Assembly: GCF_002858805.1 (NCBI RefSeq)
Contig: NZ_PJZI01000039.1
Span: forward strand, 1 to 48,485
DNA length: 48,485 nucleotides
Reading direction: 5' to 3'
Origin: Chimaeribacter arupi
Lineage (GTDB): Bacteria > Pseudomonadota > Gammaproteobacteria > Enterobacterales > Enterobacteriaceae
Position 1 is the first letter of the stretch; each line of letters opens with the position of its first letter. Made by a program: the position numbers and the translations under genes. Positions 1 to 9,008 of this stretch are shown here, piece after piece. The notes under the pieces were generated by a model, which was not told where the DNA came from, did no database searches, and worked only from the letters and a program-made list of their open reading frames with translations.

Positions 1-1
1 G

Positions 2-325
2 GAAGTGCACGACCGTGACGCATTCTGGGACATGAAAGAAAAAGGCGAAGCGTATAAGAAGCCGGCGAAGTATGAAGAGATCCACATGCCGAAAAACTCC
101 GGTATGGGTATCGTGATTGCCTTCGGCAGCCTGATCTTCGGTTTCGCAGCAATCTGGGACATCTGGTGGTTGGCGATTGTTGGCTTCCTGGTGATGATTG
201 TGGCCTGGATCGCGAAGAGCTTCGACGAGGATGTTGACTACTATGTGCCGGTTGCCGAAATCGAGCGTATTGAGAACCAACATTTTGAACAAATCAGCAA
301 AGCAGGCGTGAAACATGTCAACTGA
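2..325 (+). CDS. cyoB: Cytochrome bo3 ubiquinol oxidase subunit I, C-terminal end (partial)
   Basis: This is the last 107 codons of the main catalytic subunit of the proton-pumping ubiquinol oxidase; the gene begins upstream of the window. The visible part has a soluble stretch containing [20 protein letters not shown], a membrane hairpin (roughly [17 protein letters not shown] and [17 protein letters not shown]) and a soluble tail ending KAGVKHVN. This matches the E. coli CyoB C-terminus, as I remember it, over its whole length. The heme and copper ligands lie outside the window. The stop codon overlaps the cyoC start by 11 bases, so the two are translationally coupled in the cyoABCDE operon. 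Confidence 0.95.
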   Translation, partial: EVHDRDAFWDMKEKGEAYKKPAKYEEIHMPKNSGMGIVIAFGSLIFGFAAIWDIWWLAIVGFLVMIVAWIAKSFDEDVDYYVPVAEIERIENQHFEQISKAGVKHVN

Positions 326-929
326 TACTCTGACTAACCACAACGTAGCCCATGCGGAGCATGGGCACCACGATGCAGGTGAGACCAAAGTCTTTGGCTT
401 CTGGATCTACCTGATGAGCGACTGCGTACTGTTTGCGAGCTTGTTCGCCACTTACGCAGTACTGGTAAATGGGACCGCGGGCGGTCCCTCCGGTAAAGAC
501 ATCTTTGAGCTGCCGTTCGTTCTGGTAGAAACCTTCTGCCTGCTGTTCAGTAGTATTACCTACGGCATGGCCATGCTGGCGATGAACAAGGGTAACAAAA
601 GCGGTGTTAATGCCTGGTTGTTCCTGACCTTCCTGTTCGGCCTCGGCTTCATCTGCATGGAAATCTATGAATTCCATCACCTGATTGCTGAAGGCTTCGG
701 GCCGGGCCGCAGTGCCTTCCTCTCTGCGTTCTTTACGCTGGTAGGTACCCACGGTCTGCACGTGACCACCGGCCTTATCTGGATCATCGTCATGATGATT
801 CAGGTGAAAAACCGTGGCCTGACGTCCGTGAACAGAACCCGCCTGATGTGCCTGAGCCTGTTCTGGCACTTCCTGGACGTGGTCTGGATCTGTGTATTCA
901 CCGTAGTTTATCTGATGGGGGCCATGTAA
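315..929 (+). CDS. cyoC: Cytochrome bo3 ubiquinol oxidase subunit III
   Basis: A 204-residue membrane subunit of cytochrome bo3 oxidase, the same length as E. coli CyoC. After a short histidine-rich soluble head ([12 protein letters not shown]) come five hydrophobic segments, starting with [20 protein letters not shown]. The conserved acidic residue in MEIYEF and the [11 protein letters not shown] segment are typical of heme-copper oxidase subunit III. In this family the subunit supports assembly and stability of the complex in the inner membrane and holds no redox centre. The ATG lies inside the end of cyoB, and the stop overlaps the cyoD start by one base (TAATG), so this is tight operon packing. 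Confidence 0.97.
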   Translation: MSTDTLTNHNVAHAEHGHHDAGETKVFGFWIYLMSDCVLFASLFATYAVLVNGTAGGPSGKDIFELPFVLVETFCLLFSSITYGMAMLAMNKGNKSGVNAWLFLTFLFGLGFICMEIYEFHHLIAEGFGPGRSAFLSAFFTLVGTHGLHVTTGLIWIIVMMIQVKNRGLTSVNRTRLMCLSLFWHFLDVVWICVFTVVYLMGAM

Positions 930-1261
930 TGAGTCATTCTTCTACAGGGCATGGCGGCGCCAGCCACGGCAGCGTAAAAAGCTACCTGATTGGGTTCGTC
1001 CTCTCTGTCATCCTGACGATCATTCCGTTCTGGATGGTGATGAACGGCACTGCCTCTCACGCCACCATCATCGGCACCGTTGTCGCGATGGCTGTGATTC
1101 AGATTGTGGTGCACCTGGTGTACTTCCTGCACATGAATACGTCGTCGGAAGAGCGCTGGAACCTGGTGGCGTTCCTGTTCACCGTTATGATCATTCTTAT
1201 CGTCGTTGTGGGCTCACTCTGGATTTTGTACAACCTCAACCTCAATATGATGGTCAGTTAA
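929..1261 (+). CDS. cyoD: Cytochrome bo3 ubiquinol oxidase subunit IV
   Basis: A 110-residue small subunit of cytochrome bo3 oxidase (E. coli CyoD has 109). I chose the ATG at 929, which shares its A with the cyoC stop. An upstream in-frame start near 848 would add an unrelated N-terminus overlapping cyoC. The head is Ser/His/Gly-rich ([15 protein letters not shown]). Three transmembrane helices follow, the second containing [14 protein letters not shown], a signature of this subunit. It stabilises the copper site in subunit I during assembly (family knowledge). cyoE follows after a 16-base gap in the same operon. Confidence 0.96.
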   Translation: MSHSSTGHGGASHGSVKSYLIGFVLSVILTIIPFWMVMNGTASHATIIGTVVAMAVIQIVVHLVYFLHMNTSSEERWNLVAFLFTVMIILIVVVGSLWILYNLNLNMMVS

Positions 1262-1277
1262 AGAGCCGAGCTGCACG

Positions 1278-2165
1278 ATGATTAAGCAATACCTGCAAGT
1301 AACAAAACCAGGAATTATTTTCGGTAATTTAATTTCTGTCGTCGGGGGGTTCCTCCTTGCTTCCAAAGGGAACATTGATTACCCCCTCTTCCTCGCTACG
1401 CTGGTGGGCGTCTCGTTGGTTGTCGCTTCGGGCTGTGTATTTAACAACTACATTGACCGCGACATCGACAAGAAAATGGAGAGAACGAAGAACCGGGTCC
1501 TGGTGAAGGGCCTTATTCAGCCGAAAATCAGCCTGGTGTATGCGACCTTGTTGGGTATTGCCGGCGGCGCGTTGCTCTATTTCGCAGCCAATGCGCTGTC
1601 CATGTGGCTGGCTCTGGCAGGGTTCATCATTTATGTCGGGGTGTACAGCCTCTACATGAAGCGTAACTCTGTTTACGGCACGCTGATTGGCAGCCTCTCC
1701 GGCGCAGCGCCGCCGGTGATTGGTTACTGCGCGGTAAGCAACGAGTTTGATGCCGGGGCGCTGATTTTGCTGTTGATTTTCAGCCTCTGGCAGATGCCTC
1801 ACTCTTACGCGATCGCGATTTTCCGGTTCAAGGATTATCAGGCGGCCAACATCCCGGTTCTGCCGGTGGTGAAAGGCATCTCGGTCGCGAAGAACCATAT
1901 TACGCTCTATATCCTGGCGTTTATGGTGGCAACCGTGATGCTCTCGCTGGGTGGCTATGCCGGGTATAAATACCTGGTGGTCGCGGCAGCGGTCAGCGTC
2001 TGGTGGCTGGGCATGGCCCTGCGTGGGTATAAAACCTCCAACGATAAAGTCTGGGCGCGCAAACTGTTCGTCTTCTCTATCGTGGCGATTACCTCGCTGA
2101 GCGTCATGATGTCCGTTGACTTCAATGTCCCGGCATCCGGCACCCTGCTGACTTACGTCTGGTAA
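1278..2165 (+). CDS. cyoE: Protoheme IX farnesyltransferase (heme O synthase)
   Basis: A 295-residue polytopic UbiA-family prenyltransferase (E. coli 296). It transfers a farnesyl group from farnesyl diphosphate to protoheme, making heme O for the bo3 oxidase encoded just upstream. The first aspartate-rich motif is visible as [18 protein letters not shown] at about residues 56-73, the prenyl-diphosphate/Mg site. The second conserved loop region is around [20 protein letters not shown]. About nine hydrophobic helices fill the rest. It is the last gene of the cyo operon and is followed directly by a strong terminator. Confidence 0.97.
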   Translation: MIKQYLQVTKPGIIFGNLISVVGGFLLASKGNIDYPLFLATLVGVSLVVASGCVFNNYIDRDIDKKMERTKNRVLVKGLIQPKISLVYATLLGIAGGALLYFAANALSMWLALAGFIIYVGVYSLYMKRNSVYGTLIGSLSGAAPPVIGYCAVSNEFDAGALILLLIFSLWQMPHSYAIAIFRFKDYQAANIPVLPVVKGISVAKNHITLYILAFMVATVMLSLGGYAGYKYLVVAAAVSVWWLGMALRGYKTSNDKVWARKLFVFSIVAITSLSVMMSVDFNVPASGTLLTYVW

Positions 2166-2188
2166 CCCGCGCCGTCGCGCAACGTATC

Positions 2189-2221
2189 AAGTGAAGTGCT
2201 CCGGCACTTCACTTTTTTTTG
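2189..2221 (+). terminator. Rho-independent terminator of the cyo operon
   Basis: A perfect 9-bp stem, GTGAAGTGC pairing with GCACTTCAC around a TCCG loop, is followed by eight T residues. It starts 24 bases after the cyoE stop and ends the cyoABCDE transcript. Confidence 0.92.
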
Positions 2222-2326
2222 CCCCCTCCCCTGCCCTTCCCGCACCTGTTCATCTGTTTTTTTGCCTGCCCGCTCCGGCGGCCGCAGCCGCAGCCTGACG
2301 GTAATATCTGCTAAACATCCGGCGAT

Positions 2327-2355
2327 TTACCGCAATGCCTTAACAACACTACAAT
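2327..2355 (+). promoter_or_regulatory. Candidate sigma-70 promoter for yajR
   Basis: TTACCG, a 17-base spacer and TACAAT lie just upstream of yajR and after the cyo terminator. The -10 matches consensus at five of six positions; the -35 is weak. A start point would fall about 20 bases before the ATG. Predicted by eye only. Confidence 0.42.
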
Positions 2356-2382
2356 GGCGCAGTTTGTCATTTTGAGGTGGTA

Positions 2383-3750
2383 ATGAAAGATAACCAAATG
2401 ACCCCGCAGGAAAGCCGGGCGACATGGGGATTAGGGACAGTATTCTCTTTACGGATGCTCGGCATGTTTATGGTGCTGCCGGTGCTGACGACTTACGGCA
2501 TGGCGCTCTCCGGTGCCAGCGAAGCGCTGATCGGCATCGCGATCGGCATTTACGGGCTGGCCCAGGCGATTTTCCAGATCCCGTTCGGCCTGCTCTCAGA
2601 TCGCATCGGCCGTAAACCGCTGATCGTCTTTGGCCTGGCCATTTTTGCTTTCGGCAGCGTGATTGCCGCCGTGACGGACTCCATCTGGGGCGTGATCCTC
2701 GGCCGTGCCCTGCAGGGCTCCGGGGCGATTGCCGCCGCCGTCATGGCGCTGCTTTCTGACCTGACGCGTGAGCAGAACCGCACCAAGGCGATGGCGTTTA
2801 TCGGCATCAGTTTCGGCATTACCTTTGCGATTGCCATGGTGCTGGGGCCGATCATTACCCATGCGCTCGGCCTCCATGCCCTGTTCTGGATGATTGCCCT
2901 GCTGGCGCTGTGCGGCATTGTGATTACGCTGGCGGTGGTGCCGAACGCCTCCCGCCATGTGCTTAACCGTGAATCCAGCATGGTCAAAGGCAGCTTCACT
3001 AAGGTGCTGGGCAACAGCAAGTTACTGAAGCTTAACTTCGGCATCATGTGCCTGCATATCCTGCTGATGTCCAGCTTTGTGGTGCTGCCGCGGGTGATGG
3101 AACAGGCTGGTTTCCCGCCCAGCGACCACTGGAAAGTTTACCTGGTCACCATGCTGACCTCCTTTGTCGCGGTGATCCCTTTCATTATTTATGCCGAGAA
3201 AAAGCGCCGCATGAAGCAGGTCTTTATGAGCTGTGTGGCGGTGCTGCTGCTGGCAGAACTGGTGCTCTGGTCAGCCGGCGGCCGCCACCTGTGGGTGATT
3301 ATCGCCGGTATCCAGCTGTTCTTCCTGGCGTTTAACCTGATGGAAGCGATTCTGCCGTCATTGATCAGCAAAGAATCCCCGGCGGGCTACAAAGGCACGG
3401 CAATGGGCGTGTATTCCACCAGCCAGTTCATCGGCGTGGCGATCGGCGGCAGCCTGGGCGGCTGGGTCTTCGGCCTGGCCGGGGCCGGCGCGGTGTTTAT
3501 CGCCTGTGCGGCCATTGCCCTGGTGTGGTTCCTGGTCAGCGCCACCATGCAGGAGCCGCCGTATGTCAGCAGCCTGCGCATCACCCTGTCAGAGCAGGCG
3601 GTGCAGGATGCCGCGCTGGCGTCACGGCTGCGCAGCCAGCCGGGTGTGGCTGATGTGGTGGTGGTGCCGGAGGAGCGCAGTGCCTACATTAAAATCGACA
3701 GCAAAATTACCAACCGGCAGACGCTGGAACAGCTGGTCGGGGTGGCCTGA
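2383..3750 (+). CDS. yajR: MFS transporter with C-terminal YAM domain (YajR)
   Basis: A 455-residue major facilitator superfamily protein; E. coli YajR has 454. The ATG at 2383 is preceded by GAGG with a 5-base spacer, and the upstream GTG at 2377 would overlap that ribosome site. Twelve hydrophobic helices are visible. The MFS motif A loop is GLLSDRIGRKP after helix 2. The last about 65 residues, after MQEPPYVSSLRI, form a soluble ferredoxin-like YAM domain ending in LEQLVGVA. YajR is a proton-driven exporter of unknown physiological substrate. It stands alone between two terminators. Confidence 0.93.
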   Translation: MKDNQMTPQESRATWGLGTVFSLRMLGMFMVLPVLTTYGMALSGASEALIGIAIGIYGLAQAIFQIPFGLLSDRIGRKPLIVFGLAIFAFGSVIAAVTDSIWGVILGRALQGSGAIAAAVMALLSDLTREQNRTKAMAFIGISFGITFAIAMVLGPIITHALGLHALFWMIALLALCGIVITLAVVPNASRHVLNRESSMVKGSFTKVLGNSKLLKLNFGIMCLHILLMSSFVVLPRVMEQAGFPPSDHWKVYLVTMLTSFVAVIPFIIYAEKKRRMKQVFMSCVAVLLLAELVLWSAGGRHLWVIIAGIQLFFLAFNLMEAILPSLISKESPAGYKGTAMGVYSTSQFIGVAIGGSLGGWVFGLAGAGAVFIACAAIALVWFLVSATMQEPPYVSSLRITLSEQAVQDAALASRLRSQPGVADVVVVPEERSAYIKIDSKITNRQTLEQLVGVA

Positions 3751-3765
3751 CCCACCGCGTGCCCA

Positions 3766-3796
3766 TAAAAAAAGAGCCGCAACTGCGGCTCTTTTT
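3766..3796. terminator. Bidirectional terminator between yajR and yajQ
   Basis: AGAGCCGC and GCGGCTCT pair around an AACT loop, with A-rich sequence on the left and T residues on the right. The hairpin can therefore stop transcription from both converging genes. Confidence 0.9.
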
Positions 3797-3814
3797 ATGG
3801 CTGACGTATCACGG

Positions 3815-4306
3815 TCAGTCGCGGAAATTCTTAAACTGGAACGGCTGGCCTAAATCGGAGCCGCGCACCAGTTGCATCACACTCTGCAAATCATCACGCG
3901 CCTTGCCGGTGACCCGCACTTCTTCACCCTGCACCTGCACCTGGACTTTCAGCTTGCTGTCTTTGATCAGTTTCACGATCTTTTTCGCCAGCGCCGCTTC
4001 AATCCCGGAGTGCAATTTGGCCTCCACGCTGTAGGTTTTGCCGCTGTGATCCATCTGCTCGGGGATCTCCAGCGCGCCGCCCTCAATCCCGCGTTTGCTC
4101 AGTTTTTCACGCAGAATATCAATCAGCTGGTTGACCTGGAAGTCAGACTCGCTGGCGACTTTGATGGACTCGTTTTTTTCGTTCAGCTCGAAGCTGGCCG
4201 GCACATTACGGAAATCCCAGCGGTTGGTCAGCTCACGGCTGGCATTCTCCACCGCGTTGCGGACTTCCTGCATATCAATTTCAGACACAATATCGAAAGA
4301 TGGCAT
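3815..4306 (-). CDS. yajQ: YajQ family nucleotide-binding protein
   Basis: A 163-residue cytosolic protein, identical in length to E. coli YajQ. It begins [15 protein letters not shown] and ends [16 protein letters not shown], both family signatures. The fold is two ferredoxin-like repeats. Family members bind nucleotides or tRNA, and orthologues in Xanthomonas and Pseudomonas bind cyclic di-GMP (established for those relatives, not shown here). The start was set by homology. An ATG two codons earlier (MTMPSF) is possible and has a GGGAG-like site close by. The frame stays open further upstream, but that extension looks unrelated. It is convergent with yajR and divergent from panE. Confidence 0.94.
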   Translation of the reverse strand: MPSFDIVSEIDMQEVRNAVENASRELTNRWDFRNVPASFELNEKNESIKVASESDFQVNQLIDILREKLSKRGIEGGALEIPEQMDHSGKTYSVEAKLHSGIEAALAKKIVKLIKDSKLKVQVQVQGEEVRVTGKARDDLQSVMQLVRGSDLGQPFQFKNFRD

Positions 4307-4338
4307 TGTCATTTCTCCCTTAACCCGACATGGCGAGC

Positions 4339-4366
4339 ATGATAACCGCTTCCCCGCCGGATGCAA
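4339..4366 (-). promoter_or_regulatory. Candidate promoter for yajQ
   Basis: On the reverse strand, TTGCAT, a 16-base spacer and TATCAT (five of six to consensus) lie about 33 bases upstream of the yajQ ATG. Predicted by eye. Confidence 0.45.
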
Positions 4367-4435
4367 AATCGTGCCTGCCCTCTGGCATGGCGGCGCGGCA
4401 GGCGGCATACTGCCCGCGCCGGGGGCAGGAAAGTC

Positions 4436-4441
4436 TATACT
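4436..4441 (+). promoter_or_regulatory. Candidate -10 element for panE-yajL
   Basis: TATACT lies 80 bases upstream of the panE ATG. No good -35 is visible at 16-18 bases, so this is a weak call. Confidence 0.3.
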
Positions 4442-4521
4442 CTGCGGATATGCGCATCTGGGACAGGCGGCCCTGCCGGAAAAAGGGGCACGGTTTGCCG
4501 CTCACGGCCAAGGGAGGAAAC

Positions 4522-5433
4522 ATGAAAATTACAGTGCTGGGTTGCGGCGCGCTTGGGCAGGTCTGGCTTTCTGCGCTTCACCGGCAGGGGCATGATGTCC
4601 AGGGCTGGCTGCGGGTACCCCAGCCTTTCTGCTCGGTCAATGTCATTGATGAACACGGCACCGCTTACAACCATACCTTACCCACCAATGACCCGGAGCA
4701 TCTGGCGCAGAGCGAGCTGTTGCTGGTGACGCTGAAGGCGTGGCAGGTTTCCGGTGCGCTGATCCCGCTGCTGCCGAGGCTTCACCCGGACTGCACCCTG
4801 TTGCTGCTGCATAACGGCATGGGCACGCAGGATGAGCTGCCCGCCAACAACCAGCCGATTTTGCAGGGGGTCACCACCCATGCCGCCCGGCGGGATGGCC
4901 GCGCCATTCTGCATGTGGCCGGCGGTATCACCCACATCGGCCCCTCCTCCCCCCGCGGGCGGGAAATGAGCCACCTGGCGGAAATGCTGCATCACGCGCT
5001 GCCGGACGTTGCCTGGCACGATGTTATCGCGGCGGCCAACTGGAAAAAGCTGGCGGTCAACTGTGTGATCAACCCGCTCACCGCCCTTTATGGCTGCACC
5101 AATGGCGAACTCACTGCCTACCCGGAGCAGATCGAACGCCTCTGCCGGGAAGCGGCGCAGGTGATGGAGATTGAGGGGTTCCACACCTCCCCCGACTCCC
5201 TGCTGGCGTATGTCTATGATGTGATTGAGCGCACCGCCGCCAACCACTCTTCCATGTTGCAGGACGTACGCGCCCAGCGCCACACCGAGATCGACTACAT
5301 TACCGGTTACCTGCTGCGGCGCGCCCGCAGCCACGGGCTGCAGTTGCCGGAGAATGCCCGGTTATTTGAACAGATTAAACAGAAGGAAAATGAGTATGAG
5401 CGTAACCGTTCTGGTCTGCCTGGCACCTGGTAG
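4522..5433 (+). CDS. panE: 2-dehydropantoate 2-reductase (ketopantoate reductase)
   Basis: A 303-residue NADPH-dependent enzyme (E. coli 303) that reduces ketopantoate to pantoate for pantothenate and CoA synthesis. The N-terminal Rossmann motif is GCGALG at residues 7-12. The catalytic lysine lies in [17 protein letters not shown] (K176). The start at 4522 follows GGGAGGAAAC, a strong ribosome-binding site, and gives the family length; the frame is open further upstream but without homology. The gene ends 38 bases inside yajL, so the two are co-transcribed and probably translationally coupled, as in E. coli. Confidence 0.96.
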   Translation: MKITVLGCGALGQVWLSALHRQGHDVQGWLRVPQPFCSVNVIDEHGTAYNHTLPTNDPEHLAQSELLLVTLKAWQVSGALIPLLPRLHPDCTLLLLHNGMGTQDELPANNQPILQGVTTHAARRDGRAILHVAGGITHIGPSSPRGREMSHLAEMLHHALPDVAWHDVIAAANWKKLAVNCVINPLTALYGCTNGELTAYPEQIERLCREAAQVMEIEGFHTSPDSLLAYVYDVIERTAANHSSMLQDVRAQRHTEIDYITGYLLRRARSHGLQLPENARLFEQIKQKENEYERNRSGLPGTW

Positions 5434-6010
5434 CGAAGAGACTGAAGCCGTCACGGTGATCGATCTGCTGGTGCGGGCCGGTGCCACGGTGACCACCGCC
5501 AGCGTCGCCGGGGACGGCGCGCGCGACATCACCTGTTCCCGCGGGGTGCGCCTGCTGGCCGACACCACGCTGGTGGCCGTCGCGGATGACCCGCATGACG
5601 CCATTGTGCTGCCCGGCGGCGGCCCCGGCGCAGAGTGTTTCCGCGACAGCCCGCTGCTGGTGGAAAAAGTCCGGCAGATGCACACCAGCGGCAAACTGGT
5701 GGCAGCGATTTGTGCCGCCCCGGCGCTGGTGCTGGAGCACCACCAGCTTTTCCCGATCGCTAACATGACCGGCTTCCCGGCGCTGAAAGACAAAATCAGC
5801 CCCGAGAAGTGGATGGACAAACGCGTGGTGTACGATCCGCGCGTCAATCTGCTGACCAGCCAGGGGCCGGGCACCTCGATGGACTTTGCGCTGAAGCTGA
5901 TTGACCTGCTGCTGGGCAAAGCCAAAGCGGCGGAAGTGGCGGCGCAACTGGTGCTGGCGCCGGGCATTTATGATTATCAGGATCACCTGCCCGCACAGAA
6001 CAACGCCTGA
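5396..6010 (+). CDS. yajL: YajL, DJ-1/PfpI superfamily protein
   Basis: A 204-residue DJ-1-family protein, slightly longer than E. coli YajL (196) because of a tail after YDYQ. The nucleophile-elbow cysteine is C106 in AAICAAPA, and the partner acidic region is in [12 protein letters not shown] near the N-terminus. Family members act in oxidative-stress protection; chaperone and deglycase activities have been reported, the latter disputed. The start at 5396 has AAGGA 8 bases upstream. An ATG two codons earlier (5390) lies too close to that site. The gene overlaps panE. Confidence 0.93.
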   Translation: MSVTVLVCLAPGSEETEAVTVIDLLVRAGATVTTASVAGDGARDITCSRGVRLLADTTLVAVADDPHDAIVLPGGGPGAECFRDSPLLVEKVRQMHTSGKLVAAICAAPALVLEHHQLFPIANMTGFPALKDKISPEKWMDKRVVYDPRVNLLTSQGPGTSMDFALKLIDLLLGKAKAAEVAAQLVLAPGIYDYQDHLPAQNNA

Positions 6011-6029
6011 CCAACAGAATACAACGCCA

Positions 6030-6068
6030 TAAAAAAACCGGGTGCCTTGCGGACACCCGGTTTTTTTC
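6030..6068. terminator. Bidirectional terminator between yajL and thiI
   Basis: ACCGGGTG pairs with CACCCGGT, flanked by seven A residues on the left and seven T residues on the right. It serves both converging genes. Confidence 0.92.
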
Positions 6069-6079
6069 AGCCCTGAAGG

Positions 6080-7528
6080 TTACGGGCGGTAGACTTTCAC
6101 GTTACCAAAGCCCTGTTCACGCAGGTAGAGCGCCTGCAGGCGGCTCATTACCCCGCGCTCACAGTAGAGCAGATAGGTTTTGCTCTGGTCGAGGTCGCCG
6201 AATTGGGTGCTGAGTTTGTAGAACGGCAGCGGTTTCACCTCGACGTCACGCACCGCCAGCGGGCGGTCATCCTGCTCATCCGGTGAACGGATGTCCAGCA
6301 GCACGTCGGTTGCCGCGAAGGCCGCCACGGTTTCCACCTCAACCACCTGCTCCTGGGTCTGTTCAGCGATTTCGCGGATATCCACGTTTTTCGCCTCACT
6401 CACTACCCGGTCGAGGATCTCGAAGTTAAACAGCGCCTCTTCCGCCTCGATTTTGCCTTTCACCGCTTTCACCGTCGGGCTTTTGGAGATCACGCCGCAA
6501 TACTCCGGCATGGTCTTGGCAAAATCTTCAGTGCCGATTTCACGCGCAATCTTGATGATGTGCTCTTTATCATGGGCAATCAGCGGGCGCAGGATCAGGG
6601 TATCAGTGGCGTTGTCGATCAACCGCAGGTTGGTCAGCGTCTGGCTGGAGACCTGGCCCAATGCCTCGCCGGTGACCAGCGCCTGCACGCCATAGCGCTC
6701 CGCCACCTGGGAGGCCGCGCGCACCATCATGCGTTTCAGCACCACGCCCATCTGGCCGTCATCCACTTTCTCCAGGATCTCACCCACCACCGGCTCGAAG
6801 TCGATCGCCACAAAGCGCACGCGGTGCGAGCTGCCGAAGCGGCTCCACAGGTAGTGCGCCACCTGCTTCACGCCAATCTCATGGGCTGCGCCGCCGAGGT
6901 TGAAGAAACAGTAGTGGACGCGGCAGCCGCGGCGCATCAGCATATAACTGGAGACGCCGGAGTCAAACCCGCCGGAAATCAGTGACATCACATCTTCCTG
7001 CGTGCCGATCGGGTAACCGGCCAGGCCGGTGTGGCGCGCTTTGATCAGCACCAGCTTGTCATCATTGACTTCCAGCTTCACGGTAACGTCCGGCTGCGTC
7101 AGGTTCACGCGCGCGGAGTCGATATGCTGGTTCAGGCCGCCGCCGACATAACGCTCCACGTCGCCGGAGGTAAACTCGTGCTTGCCGCGGCGCTTTACGC
7201 GCACACAAAAGGTTTTCCTTTCCAGCTCAGCCCGGTAGGCCTCCAGCGTCTGCTCAAAGATGTTATGCAGATCGGTATACTCACGCTCCTCCACCTCCAG
7301 CACGTGGTGGATCCCCGGAATACGGGTCAGGGCGTCACAGAGGAGTTCACGCTTGCTTTCATCTTTGCTGCGGACTTCGATATTATCCCAGTGGCGCACC
7401 ACCGCCAGTGTCTCATCCAGGTCCTTCAGCACGTTGCGGATGTTGCTGGCAAGAATCTTAATAAAGCGCAAACGCACTGATTGACTCTTGATGGTGATTT
7501 CCGGGAACAATTTAATGATAAACTTCAT
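6080..7528 (-). CDS. thiI: tRNA 4-thiouridine synthase / thiamine sulfurtransferase ThiI
   Basis: A 482-residue protein, the same length as E. coli ThiI. It adenylates U8 of tRNA and inserts sulfur to make s4U, and it also supplies sulfur for the thiamine thiazole. Domains in order: N-terminal ferredoxin-like and THUMP (about 1-165), a PP-loop ATP pyrophosphatase with SGGFDS at 185-190, and a C-terminal rhodanese domain with the persulfide cysteine C456 in YLLYCERGV. The ATG has only a weak ribosome site. A 26-codon open frame ends exactly across it (see separate entry). It is divergent from xseB. Confidence 0.97.
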   Translation of the reverse strand: MKFIIKLFPEITIKSQSVRLRFIKILASNIRNVLKDLDETLAVVRHWDNIEVRSKDESKRELLCDALTRIPGIHHVLEVEEREYTDLHNIFEQTLEAYRAELERKTFCVRVKRRGKHEFTSGDVERYVGGGLNQHIDSARVNLTQPDVTVKLEVNDDKLVLIKARHTGLAGYPIGTQEDVMSLISGGFDSGVSSYMLMRRGCRVHYCFFNLGGAAHEIGVKQVAHYLWSRFGSSHRVRFVAIDFEPVVGEILEKVDDGQMGVVLKRMMVRAASQVAERYGVQALVTGEALGQVSSQTLTNLRLIDNATDTLILRPLIAHDKEHIIKIAREIGTEDFAKTMPEYCGVISKSPTVKAVKGKIEAEEALFNFEILDRVVSEAKNVDIREIAEQTQEQVVEVETVAAFAATDVLLDIRSPDEQDDRPLAVRDVEVKPLPFYKLSTQFGDLDQSKTYLLYCERGVMSRLQALYLREQGFGNVKVYRP

Positions 7529-7605
7529 GGCGGTCTTTCATTTAAGGTGTGAATGAGTAGGTCGTCAATGTGTGAATAACGATCTAAAATCAGAAAGTGA
7601 GTCAT
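7525..7605 (-). CDS. Candidate 26-codon leader ORF overlapping the thiI start
   Basis: Reading towards thiI, an ATG at 7605 opens 26 codons (beginning [15 protein letters not shown]). The stop TGA shares the ATGA overlap with the thiI start codon. Such overlaps usually mark translational coupling, and thiI itself has a poor ribosome-binding site. No clear ribosome site is seen before this small frame either, and I know of no homologue. It may be chance. Confidence 0.3.
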   Translation of the reverse strand: MTHFLILDRYSHIDDLLIHTLNERPP

Positions 7606-7791
7606 GGCGGGCGATCCCGCAGCCGTACCCCTACTGTTCAAGCCGCGCAGTATATCATCATTACGGGATACGCTGCGCGCAAAAAAACCATGCACTTTAT
7701 GCGACGAATACCGCCCATGCCTGCGCCCTGCGCTGAGCGCGGTGTGATGCCACCGGCCGCGCCGCCCAACTGATGACAGTAAAAGAGAACT

Positions 7792-8040
7792 ATGCCAAAA
7801 AAAGCCGTACCACCCGCCAATTTTGAAGCCGCCCTCGGTGAGCTGGAGCAGATTGTTACCCGTCTTGAGTCTGGTGATTTGCCGCTGGAAGAGGCGCTGA
7901 ATGAATTTGAACGCGGCGTGCAACTGGCACGTCAGGGGCAGCAAACCCTGCAACAGGCTGAACAGCGGGTACAGATCCTGCTGGAGAACGACAACGATCC
8001 TGACGCCCCGCTGGCCCCTTTTACCCCGGACGCTGAGTAA
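7792..8040 (+). CDS. xseB: Exodeoxyribonuclease VII small subunit
   Basis: An 82-residue subunit (E. coli 80) of exonuclease VII, which degrades single-stranded DNA to oligonucleotides together with XseA, encoded elsewhere. The conserved core [20 protein letters not shown] is followed by [19 protein letters not shown], two long helices that pack on XseA. The acidic tail ([18 protein letters not shown]) is variable in the family. It is the first gene of the xseB-ispA-dxs operon, and ispA starts 5 bases after its stop. Confidence 0.96.
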   Translation: MPKKAVPPANFEAALGELEQIVTRLESGDLPLEEALNEFERGVQLARQGQQTLQQAEQRVQILLENDNDPDAPLAPFTPDAE

Positions 8041-8045
8041 TTTTT

Positions 8046-8975
8046 ATGGCCCATGACGAATCACAGGCGGCTGTGACCGATTTTCCTGCGCGCCTTCAGG
8101 CGTGTCAGCAACGCATTGATCAGGCGCTGAACGGCTACATTGCCGCGCGCCACAGCCCCGACCCGCAACTGGTGGACGCGATGCGCCACGGCGCGCTGCT
8201 GGGCGGCAAACGCCTGCGCCCCTACCTGGTGTACGCGACCGGCGAAATGTTTGGCCTGACGGCTGACGCCCTGGACGCCCCCGCCGCCGCGGTGGAGTCC
8301 ATCCACGCCTATTCCCTGATCCATGATGACCTGCCGGCGATGGATGATGATGACCTGCGCCGCGGCCAGCCCACCTGCCATATTAAATTTGGTGAGGCCT
8401 GCGCCATTCTGGCCGGTGATGCGCTGCAAACCCTGGCATTTTCCATTCTGGCCGATGCGCCGATGCCGGGCGTGGCTATCCATGATAGATTAAGTATGCT
8501 CTCTGAACTGGCGACCGCCAGCGGGGCGGCCGGCATGGCCGGCGGGCAGGCGCTGGATCTGGCCGCCGAAGGCCGGCAGGTTGACCTCGCCGCCCTGGAG
8601 CAGATCCACCGCCACAAAACCGGCGCCCTGATCCGGGCTGCCGTGCGGCTGGGTGCGTATGCCGCCGGTGAACCCGGCCGCCGTGCACTGCCGCTGCTTG
8701 ACCGCTATGCCCAGTCTATCGGCCTCGCCTTCCAGGTGCAGGACGATATTCTGGATGTGATTGGCGACACCGATAAAATCGGCAAACGCCAGGGCGCCGA
8801 TCAGCAACTGGGCAAAAGTACCTACCCTGCCCTGCTGGGGCTGGAACAGGCCCAGACCAAAGCCTGGGACCTGTATCAGGATGCCCTGGCCGCCCTGGCC
8901 CCGCTGGCGGCCGAATCGTATAACACCGCCCCGCTGCAGGCGCTGGCCAGTTTTATTATTGAACGCGATAACTGA
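8046..8975 (+). CDS. ispA: (2E,6E)-farnesyl diphosphate synthase
   Basis: A 309-residue short-chain trans-prenyltransferase. It condenses isopentenyl diphosphate with dimethylallyl and then geranyl diphosphate to make farnesyl diphosphate. The first aspartate-rich motif is DDLPAMD at 94-100, and the second is DDILD at 233-237. GGKRLRP near residue 53 binds isopentenyl diphosphate. It is about ten residues longer than E. coli IspA (299). The extra residues are at the N-terminus, so a GTG at 8073 is an alternative start, but it has no better ribosome site. Its product feeds CyoE, encoded upstream in the window, among others. Confidence 0.96.
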   Translation: MAHDESQAAVTDFPARLQACQQRIDQALNGYIAARHSPDPQLVDAMRHGALLGGKRLRPYLVYATGEMFGLTADALDAPAAAVESIHAYSLIHDDLPAMDDDDLRRGQPTCHIKFGEACAILAGDALQTLAFSILADAPMPGVAIHDRLSMLSELATASGAAGMAGGQALDLAAEGRQVDLAALEQIHRHKTGALIRAAVRLGAYAAGEPGRRALPLLDRYAQSIGLAFQVQDDILDVIGDTDKIGKRQGADQQLGKSTYPALLGLEQAQTKAWDLYQDALAALAPLAAESYNTAPLQALASFIIERDN

Positions 8976-9008
8976 TGAGTATCGTAAACCCTCTGATACG
9001 AGTATCTG

